From: an uncultured Bacilli bacterium
GTDB lineage: Bacteria > Bacillota_I > Bacilli_A > RF39 > UBA660
NCBI GenBank assembly: GCA_944371545.1
Contig: CALVXT010000027.1
Location: 1 to 10,555 of the forward strand
Direction: 5' to 3'
DNA: 10,555 bases
This document shows, piece by piece, positions 5,791 to 10,555 of this stretch. The stretch's first letter is position 1. Every line of letters begins with the position of its first letter. Below the pieces are notes generated by a model, which did no database searches, was not told the DNA's origin, and saw only the letters and a program-made list of their open reading frames with translations. The translations under genes and the position numbers were made by a program.

Positions 5791-5818
5791 AAAAAAAAAG
5801 AAAAAGAGTCTTTTTCTT
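5791..5818 (-). terminator. Intrinsic terminator of the spoVA operon
   Basis: On the minus strand AAGAAAAAG, loop ACT, CTTTTTCTT forms a perfect 9-bp stem followed by a T run (5797-5791). It starts 5 nt after the spoVAE stop. The stem is A/U rich, but the length and T tract are good. Confidence 0.8.
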
Positions 5819-5822
5819 AAAA

Positions 5823-6173
5823 TCAACTTTTTGGTCTAAAGATTAAAGCAAGAACAAAAGCGATCACTACTGCACTTACAATTGCTAAAGAACTTTTAAC
5901 AAGCAACCCACTAGCCAATCCTAATACGCCTACTTCATGAAAGCCCTCTACTCCACCAGTATAAAGCATATGGCCAAAATTAGAAATTAAAACTGTTGCG
6001 CCGGCTCCACCAAACTCAATAAGTTTTGGATAAAGTCCTAAAAAAGATAAGAAAGCTCCTAATACAACAAATAAAGAAGTAATATGACCAGGTGTCAGTT
6101 TTGTATTATCCATAATTACTTGAGCTACAAAACAAAACAAACCACTAACTAAAAATGCATTAACAAAAATCAT
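5823..6173 (-). CDS. spoVAE: Stage V sporulation protein AE (SpoVAEb type)
   Basis: A 116-residue polytopic membrane protein of the SpoVA complex, which carries Ca-dipicolinic acid into the forespore and lets it out at germination. About three to four hydrophobic helices are visible (FVNAFLVSGLFCFVAQVIM; ITSLFVVLGAFLSFLGLY; VGVLGLASGLLV; LAIVSAVVIAFVLALIF) with the family core LGAFLSFLGLYPKLIEFGGA followed by GATVLISNFGHML. The length is that of SpoVAEb, not the separate soluble SpoVAEa. The start ATG at 6173 overlaps the spoVAD TGA as ATGA, with GGAGGTGA 4 nt upstream inside spoVAD. It ends in TGA at 5825-5823, followed by the operon terminator. Confidence 0.95.
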   Translation of the reverse strand: MIFVNAFLVSGLFCFVAQVIMDNTKLTPGHITSLFVVLGAFLSFLGLYPKLIEFGGAGATVLISNFGHMLYTGGVEGFHEVGVLGLASGLLVKSSLAIVSAVVIAFVLALIFRPKS

Positions 6174-7150
6174 CCATTCACCTCCAAACTGACTGCATGT
6201 GCTACAGCTGGTATACTAAGCTTTTGATTTACAAAAAAAGGATTATGTAAAGAACCGGTTCCAACAATAAGTATTTTTTGTTTTTTCTTTTGCTTTAACA
6301 CTTTGTTAAACAAATATAATGGCAAAGCAACTGGTCCACTTGCTCCAGCATAAGTTTCTTCCTGACTTTTTAAATAAAGTTCACATCCAGCATCCAAATG
6401 TTGCTTCATTTTAAGACCATAAGCCCTTTTTAAAAATTCGCTTAAAATCTTACTTCCAATGCATCCCAGATCACCTGTTAATATAAGATCATAATAATTT
6501 ATATCTCGTTCTAATTCAGTCAAATGACTCATTATAACATTTGCTGCTGCAGGTGCCATAACCGCACCCATATGAGAAGCATCTTTACATCCCATATCAA
6601 TAACTTTACCAATTGTATAGCTTTCTACCTTAATATTAGTCTGTTCTTTTGTTAGTAAACACGCGACAGCACCAGTAGCTGTAAAAGTCGTTGTAGTTGG
6701 CTTAGGCGCACCATATTCAATTGGAAATCTAAATTGTTTCTCAGCATGTAAATTATGTGAAGAAGTCACGCAAATAACGTTTCCTTTTCTTTTATTATCT
6801 AAAAAATCAGCTCCAGTAATTAAGCTTTGAACAAAAGAAGCACAAGCAGAATAAACTCCAAAAAAAGGAATAGAATAGTTACTTGCGGCATAAGAAGAAA
6901 CGCTGATTTGATTAGATAAATCGCCTGAAACGAGCAAATCAACTTCACTATTAATTAACTTTGAACGATTTAATAAATTATCAATAACAGTTTTTTGCAT
7001 TTTTATTTCAGCTTGTTCAAATGTTTTGGCTTGAAAATAGTAATCATCCATAACCAAATCATAATCTTTTATACTACCTTGTTTTTCAACAGGTCCGGCT
7101 AAGCTGAAAGAGTTTTTAATATACACATTATTAAATTTTTTGCTAGCCAT
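6170..7150 (-). CDS. spoVAD: Stage V sporulation protein AD (DPA-binding SpoVAD)
   Basis: A 326-residue soluble thiolase-fold protein (Bacillus SpoVAD is about 338). In characterised spore formers it binds dipicolinic acid and sits on the outer face of the forespore inner membrane as part of the SpoVA channel. Visible family features are NVYIKNSFSLAGPVEKQGS near the start, DLLVSGDLSNQ (71-81), the thiolase-like nucleophile region FFGVYSACASF with Cys103, SSHNLHAEKQFRFPIEYG (130-147), TTTTFTATGAVA (152-163), and MGCKDASHMGAVMAPAAA. It has no signal peptide or membrane helix. The start ATG at 7150 is inside the last codons of spoVAC (8-nt overlap) behind a strong GGGGGTGA. It is the middle gene of the three-gene operon. 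Confidence 0.97.
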   Translation of the reverse strand: MASKKFNNVYIKNSFSLAGPVEKQGSIKDYDLVMDDYYFQAKTFEQAEIKMQKTVIDNLLNRSKLINSEVDLLVSGDLSNQISVSSYAASNYSIPFFGVYSACASFVQSLITGADFLDNKRKGNVICVTSSHNLHAEKQFRFPIEYGAPKPTTTTFTATGAVACLLTKEQTNIKVESYTIGKVIDMGCKDASHMGAVMAPAAANVIMSHLTELERDINYYDLILTGDLGCIGSKILSEFLKRAYGLKMKQHLDAGCELYLKSQEETYAGASGPVALPLYLFNKVLKQKKKQKILIVGTGSLHNPFFVNQKLSIPAVAHAVSLEVNG

Positions 7151-7580
7151 GAAAAATCACCCCCAAAATTGCTAAGAAAAAGCCGCTAATGATACCATAG
7201 AGCAAAACGCTTCCTGCTAATTTGAAAAAACTAGATCCTAAACCGGTAATAAAGCCATCTTTTCGATAATCTAAAGCTGCTGATGTTACAGAATGAGCAA
7301 ATCCAGTTGTTGGCAAAAAAAGTCCTGCTTTACATTTTGTCACCCAACTATCAAAAAAGCCTAAAGCCGTACCTAAACTTGCCAAAAAAATCATAATTAT
7401 ACATAACCATGAACATGCTTCTGTTGTTTCCATTCCAAAAGAATTTTGTAAAATAGCTACAATAACTTGTCCGATAAATCCTACCAATCCACCAACTAAA
7501 AAAGCAATTACTGCATTCTTCCATTTGTTTTCTTTTGGAGTGTATTCGCTTACCAATTTCTGATATTCTTCTTTTCTCAT
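7143..7580 (-). CDS. spoVAC: Stage V sporulation protein AC (SpoVAC channel protein)
   Basis: A 145-residue polytopic membrane protein (about 150 in Bacillus), reported in B. subtilis to act as a mechanosensitive channel for DPA release. After a short charged N-terminus (YTPKENKWKNA) four hydrophobic segments follow: about 20-45 with GGLVGFIGQV, about 54-78, the conserved loop/helix LPTTGFAHSVTSAALDYRKDG (about 89-110), and 115-143 ending GVIFHG. The LPTTGFAHS stretch is diagnostic. The start ATG at 7580 has AGGTGAG 3 nt upstream. First gene of the operon, with a SigG-type promoter directly upstream, fitting forespore expression. It overlaps spoVAD by 8 nt. Confidence 0.97.
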   Translation of the reverse strand: MRKEEYQKLVSEYTPKENKWKNAVIAFLVGGLVGFIGQVIVAILQNSFGMETTEACSWLCIIMIFLASLGTALGFFDSWVTKCKAGLFLPTTGFAHSVTSAALDYRKDGFITGLGSSFFKLAGSVLLYGIISGFFLAILGVIFHG

Positions 7581-7595
7581 AATCTCACCTAAAAC

Positions 7596-7626
7596 TAATA
7601 TGGCTTGAAATAAAAAAGTTTATTCA
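7596..7626 (-). promoter_or_regulatory. SigG-type (forespore) promoter of spoVAC-AD-AE
   Basis: The minus strand has TGAATA (7626-7621), exactly 18 nt, then CATATTA (7602-7596). Both match the B. subtilis SigG pattern (GHATR, N18, CATnHTA), and the operon behind it is a known SigG target in B. subtilis. SigF boxes are similar, so SigF cannot be excluded. Start near 7589 falls at the edge of the AGGTGAG Shine-Dalgarno. Confidence 0.85.
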
Positions 7627-7654
7627 AAAAAAGAAACGCTTCATAGCGATTCTT
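7626..7654 (-). terminator. Intrinsic terminator of the Rpn-family gene
   Basis: On the minus strand AAGAATCGCT, loop ATGA, AGCGTTTCTT gives a 10-bp stem with one mismatch, continuing into a T run (to 7626). The stop codon (7655-7653) overlaps the 5' side of the stem, and the T tract runs into the -35 of the spoVA promoter. Confidence 0.85.
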
Positions 7655-8555
7655 AATTCTTTAATATATTTTCTATTGTATTTTTATCTAAATTGGTGAT
7701 TTTTTGCATACTCTCTAAATTAAAATTTAGCTTCTGCATATTTTTAATTGTCATAATTTGATTTTTTTCGATACCTTTTTCGATGCCTTGTTCTATGCCT
7801 TTTTCCATACCTTTTTCCATACCTTTTTCCATACCTTTTTCCATACCTTTTTCCATACCTTCTGCATAGCCTTCTTTTTCGGCTTCTCGTTTCCATTTGT
7901 CTTGTAAGTTTTTCATTTCTTTTGTTTCTTCGTCATAAAGAAATTTTCGTATTTGTGTGACAACATCCATTAAAAATTCACTCCCTTCTGCAATGGACTT
8001 TCTTTCTTCATCCGTTGTAGCTTTAATAATTCTAAATATTTTGTTTAATAAATTATTTTCACCCACATTATAATTTGACTCTTCTAATTTGTCAAGATTA
8101 TAGATATATCCTTTTAAATCATGAGCAACTATAACATTCTTTTCTTTTTCTTTTAAAACATATTCTGTTTTTAATTCTTTTGTAAAAGATAAAGAACTTT
8201 TTAAACAAATGTTATATTGAGATACTTTATGTTGTTTTTGATATTTTTCCCCTACAGGTAAATCCGTTGAATAGATACGGAAGAAATAAACTTTACTTTT
8301 TGTAAAATCTTCTTCATCAAAATTTGTATACATTTCTAAGTTAATGATTTCACCTGGAATCTTTACTAAAATGTCTGAGGCAACACTTTTATTTTTTACA
8401 TTTGTTTTATTTAAAGGATTTCCATTTAAAATAGTTACTTTATTTTTTAATGAATTTTTGGGAAAGTGTTTTAATTCTTCTAAAAGAGCTTCTAAAAAAC
8501 GAATATTTTTTTGAGTACCAAAAATTTCTTTAAAAACCAAATCCGAACTCAACAT
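7653..8555 (-). CDS. Rpn / PD-(D/E)XK nuclease family protein with MEKG repeat
   Basis: A 300-residue protein of the family often annotated as recombination-promoting nuclease or putative transposase; E. coli Rpn members are DNA endonucleases that raise RecA-independent recombination. Hallmarks: the N-terminal SDLVFKEIFG (4-13), helix FLEALLEEL, then the nuclease core with Asp61 in VASDILVKI and Glu74 in IINLEMY; the usual ExQ is Glu-Met-Tyr here, so catalysis is uncertain. YFFRIYS and the C-terminal TTDEERKSIAEGSEFLMDVV are also family-like. After a Lys/Glu-rich helix come eight tandem [MI]E[KQ]G tetrapeptides (about 233-264), then a short tail. I start at ATG 8555 because the family begins here and AAAGGAG lies 12 nt upstream, rather long spacing; an in-frame TTG at 8624 is the alternative. 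It is a single-gene unit between two terminators. Confidence 0.85.
   Translation of the reverse strand: MLSSDLVFKEIFGTQKNIRFLEALLEELKHFPKNSLKNKVTILNGNPLNKTNVKNKSVASDILVKIPGEIINLEMYTNFDEEDFTKSKVYFFRIYSTDLPVGEKYQKQHKVSQYNICLKSSLSFTKELKTEYVLKEKEKNVIVAHDLKGYIYNLDKLEESNYNVGENNLLNKIFRIIKATTDEERKSIAEGSEFLMDVVTQIRKFLYDEETKEMKNLQDKWKREAEKEGYAEGMEKGMEKGMEKGMEKGMEKGIEQGIEKGIEKNQIMTIKNMQKLNFNLESMQKITNLDKNTIENILKN
7764..7859 (-). repeat. In-frame 12-bp tandem repeat, 8 units, in the Rpn gene
   Basis: Coding-strand unit GGTATGGAAAAA (Gly-Met-Glu-Lys). Five units (7859-7800) are identical base for base; three more (7799-7764) are diverged and encode GIEQ, GIEK and GIEK. All keep the reading frame. Copy changes would lengthen or shorten the linker without breaking the gene. 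Confidence 0.95.
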
Positions 8556-8640
8556 TGATGATTTTTTCTCCTTTCTAAGAAGACTTTTATTTCTTCTACT
8601 TATATATACAAAAAAATTCTTCAATTTCCTTTTTTTTAAT

Positions 8641-8674
8641 AAAAAAATTAGAGATTTTTTCTTTCTCTAATTTT
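8641..8674 (-). terminator. Intrinsic terminator of the LCP-VanZ operon
   Basis: On the minus strand AAAATTAGAGA (8674-8664) pairs perfectly with TCTCTAATTTT (8654-8644) across a 9-nt A-rich loop, followed by more T. The stem contains the VanZ stop codon TAA (8650-8648), so the terminator is built into the gene end. Confidence 0.85.
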
Positions 8675-9088
8675 GTGGGCTAAGGCGAAGCAACTCAGTC
8701 CTGTTAAACTTCCAAGCGAGTCAATTAATATATCAAATACTTGAGGTGTTCTTCCACCAACAAACATCTGATGGAATTCATCACTTGATGCATAAAATAA
8801 ACAGAACAAAAATATAAAAACATATTCTTTCTTTTTTAAAATTCGATATTGTTTTACTAAATTACAAGATAGTATTCCTAAAATAAGATATTCTAAAAAA
8901 TGAGCTGTTTTTCGAATTAATAATGAAAAAAAGTCATTTGTTAAAGGAATATAAGTAATTTTTTCTATAGTTTTTAAAAAGCCGTTGGATAATTCACTGC
9001 TTGCGTTTCCGTTTTGAGAAGAAAAAAAGAAGATGAGCATAAGCCAAAACAGAAATAATGACCAAGCAATTATCTTCTTTTTATTCAT
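8648..9088 (-). CDS. VanZ-family membrane protein
   Basis: A 146-residue polytopic protein. The family is named after VanZ, linked to low-level teicoplanin resistance, but most chromosomal members have no known role. Helices lie at about 6-22 (IIAWSLFLFWLMLIFFF), 66-78, 89-103 and 119-137. Family motifs are present: FSSQNG (22-27), RKTAHFLEYLILG (59-71), SSDEFHQMFVGGRTPQVFD (101-119) and DSLGSLTG. The start is ATG 9088 rather than an ATG at 9109, because GGAG (9099-9096) lies 7 nt before it. The gene overlaps the LCP stop by 8 nt, so the two form an operon and are probably translationally coupled; a small dyad covers the SD. The pairing with a wall-polymer ligase suggests an envelope role, by inference. 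There is no van resistance cluster here. Confidence 0.93.
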   Translation of the reverse strand: MNKKKIIAWSLFLFWLMLIFFFSSQNGNASSELSNGFLKTIEKITYIPLTNDFFSLLIRKTAHFLEYLILGILSCNLVKQYRILKKKEYVFIFLFCLFYASSDEFHQMFVGGRTPQVFDILIDSLGSLTGLSCFALAHKIRERKNL

Positions 9089-10553
9089 TTGGAGTCTCCA
9101 AAACTTCATTTAATCTTTCAATAGCGACAGCAACACTATTCATATCTGGATTCATAACATATAAATTTTGATTCGGATAACTATATGTTGGCAAATTTGC
9201 ACCTGTTCCATCAACATTTACACTATCAATATTCCACGATGCCATATCATCTATTTGCATTTTAATCAAATTAGTAATATCATCTTCAGTTAAATTTGTT
9301 TCAAATGTGCCATTTAAAGCTTTTAAAATATCATTATAATTACTTATTAAAGTACTTGAACTCGTAACTTTATCAATAACAAGCTCAATTACTTGTTCTT
9401 GATTCTCGCCACGATGACGATCACCAGTATCGTAAGCATGTCGCTCTCTAGCAAAAGCTAAAGCACATTTTCCTCCAACATAATTTAAACCAGGATTAAA
9501 AGTACAACTTTTATCAGTCCAACAGGTAAAAGAATAATTAACATCTGAATTAATATTAATTCCACCGATAGCATCAACCAAATTAACAACAGCATTAAAA
9601 TTCACTCGAACATAATAAGGAATTTCAATTTCTAACAAATCCTCAATCGTAGTCATGCTTAACTCAATACCTCCAATAGTTCCAGCATGTGTAAGCTTGT
9701 CTTTATGTCCACTTGTACCATGTAATTGAACATAATAATCTCTAGGAATATGAATCATTAGAATATTCTTAGTATTTGGATTTACCGCTAAAATAATATT
9801 TACATCACTTAAACTTCTTGAAGGAAGAGAATTACTTCTAGTATCAATACCACTTAAATAAACTACAAATGGCTCTTTAGTAACATTAATACCGGTATCA
9901 GTATCTTCACGTTCAGTTACAATACTAATGGTATCTAGTACTCGAACTTTTGCCTCAAAAGTTTCATCATTTTGAATCATTGCATCGTAATTTCCAGAGT
10001 TTACTAAAATGACCAGTTCTGTATCTTTTGCTACATTCATTAATAAATCCACTACATTCTCACCATACTCTAAATTTACATCTACTTTTTTCTTTAAGGC
10101 TTCTTCTACTGGTGTCATGTCATCCATATCTTTAACTGTTTTCATTGTAACGTTTTTTATATCTTCTAAAGAATTATATGAAGAATTTGTATTGACAACA
10201 ATATTGTAAATATTTGTTTCAAAGTGTGCCCCTAAGTTTTCTCTTAAAAAAGTTAATGTATCATTGATTTTTAAAATAGCAAAATTTTCACCAGCCATGA
10301 ATATGAAAGCTATAATATTTAAAGTAATCAATAACCACGTTCTAGTTCGCTTATTTAAAATGAAAATACCATGAATAGCCATAAGTATAACAAACAAAAT
10401 TACAATTATCATAAAATATCTAAACGGCAAAATATTAGCAGAATAAATAAAATAACCTAAAATAATCATAAATAAAATAGAAATTATCCATAACCCTAAA
10501 CTAAATTTTCTGAGTATTGGATTTGTTACTTTTTTTAATTTTTTCTTTGTCAT
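9081..10553 (-). CDS. LytR-CpsA-Psr (LCP) family cell-wall polymer ligase
   Basis: A 490-residue membrane-anchored enzyme. LCP proteins transfer lipid-linked anionic polymers (teichoic acid, capsule) to peptidoglycan on the outer face of the membrane. Three helices come first (about 17-40, 44-66, 72-95), more than the single anchor of classical LytR. A poorly conserved exported region of about 130 residues follows, with VDLLMNVAKDTELVILVNSGNY (168-189). The LCP domain starts near 227: LSGIDTRS (Asp237, Arg239), SRSLSDVNIIL (Arg246, Asp250), HIPRDYYV (Arg271), HAGTIGG, LVDAIGG, and FARERHAYDTGDRHRGENQ (367-385), which holds the Arg/Asp residues that bind pyrophosphate. Cys344 and Cys350 lie six residues apart in this exported domain. 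The ATG at 10553 is 2 bases from the window edge, so its SD and a possible earlier start cannot be seen. It overlaps VanZ by 8 nt. Confidence 0.93.
   Translation of the reverse strand: MTKKKLKKVTNPILRKFSLGLWIISILFMIILGYFIYSANILPFRYFMIIVILFVILMAIHGIFILNKRTRTWLLITLNIIAFIFMAGENFAILKINDTLTFLRENLGAHFETNIYNIVVNTNSSYNSLEDIKNVTMKTVKDMDDMTPVEEALKKKVDVNLEYGENVVDLLMNVAKDTELVILVNSGNYDAMIQNDETFEAKVRVLDTISIVTEREDTDTGINVTKEPFVVYLSGIDTRSNSLPSRSLSDVNIILAVNPNTKNILMIHIPRDYYVQLHGTSGHKDKLTHAGTIGGIELSMTTIEDLLEIEIPYYVRVNFNAVVNLVDAIGGININSDVNYSFTCWTDKSCTFNPGLNYVGGKCALAFARERHAYDTGDRHRGENQEQVIELVIDKVTSSSTLISNYNDILKALNGTFETNLTEDDITNLIKMQIDDMASWNIDSVNVDGTGANLPTYSYPNQNLYVMNPDMNSVAVAIERLNEVLETPNE
9088..9102 (-). promoter_or_regulatory. 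Dyad enclosing the VanZ Shine-Dalgarno
   Basis: The minus strand reads TTTGGAG-A-CTCCAAA, perfect 7-bp arms around one base; as RNA it can fold as a 6-bp stem with loop GAC. It covers the SD GGAG and its last base is the A of the VanZ ATG. Since the dyad lies within translated LCP codons, a ribosome finishing LCP would open it. Confidence 0.6.
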
Positions 10554-10555
10554 AG

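Noticed and set aside
7764..7859. Possible CRISPR or other spaced repeat array
   Set aside because: The 12-bp units abut with no spacers and keep the reading frame of a protein gene.
7653..8555. Active transposon or insertion sequence
   Set aside because: The Rpn-family gene has no terminal inverted repeats or target-site duplication; the flanking hairpins are two intrinsic terminators in the same direction with unrelated stems.
8648..9088. Glycopeptide resistance determinant
   Set aside because: A lone VanZ-family gene in an LCP operon; no vanH, vanA, vanX or two-component genes are present.
10009..10209. 66-residue plus-strand open frame opposite the LCP gene
   Set aside because: Low-complexity Ser/Phe/Thr sequence antisense to a confident gene.
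1..10555. Use of genetic code 4 (TGA as Trp), suggested by the low GC
   Set aside because: TGA ends scpA, spoVAD and spoVAE at the expected family lengths, two of them in ATGA overlaps.

Overview
This window looks like a chromosomal segment of a low-GC, endospore-forming member of the Bacillota. The evidence is the AT-rich sequence, a spoVAC-spoVAD-spoVAE operon behind a SigG-type promoter, scpA-scpB, LCP and VanZ cell-envelope genes, and Shine-Dalgarno/SigA-type signals typical of Firmicutes. TGA is a real stop codon here (scpA, spoVAD and spoVAE end on it, and Trp is TGG), so this is not a code-4 mollicute. The three-gene spoVA set without spoVAA/AB/AF is the arrangement known from Clostridia and related lineages rather than Bacillus. 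I cannot name the genus from sequence alone.

Left part (1-3290), between two tRNA genes: a partial tRNA-Ser(GCU) with its promoter; two small membrane proteins of unknown function on opposite strands; an orphan GT2 glycosyltransferase fused to a methyltransferase-like domain; a GNAT acetyltransferase with a textbook SigA promoter; and about 400 bp of probably decayed sequence ending at the terminator of tRNA-Leu(CAA). Gene order is mixed-strand and accessory in character.

Right part (3291-10555): every gene is on the minus strand, in compact units separated by terminators. In the direction of transcription these are: an LCP-family enzyme translationally overlapped with a VanZ-family protein (terminator 8641-8674); an Rpn/PD-(D/E)XK family protein with a tandem MEKG repeat (terminator 7626-7654); the spoVA operon from a SigG-like promoter (terminator 5791-5818); a single-pass membrane protein with a large extracytoplasmic domain and no recognised family; and scpA-scpB followed by tRNA-Leu with its own extended -10 promoter.

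The core functions are cell-wall polymer attachment (LCP), spore DPA uptake and release (SpoVA) and chromosome condensation (ScpAB). The most checkable regulatory observations are the SigG promoter tiled onto the upstream terminator, a dyad enclosing the Shine-Dalgarno of the VanZ gene, several promoters placed so close to starts that leaders are extremely short, and a nested inverted repeat around the tRNA-Ser promoter. I saw no CRISPR array, insertion sequence or obvious defence system. Nothing in the window can honestly be called a new system; the best unknowns are the unnamed exported protein beside spoVA and the GT2-methyltransferase fusion.
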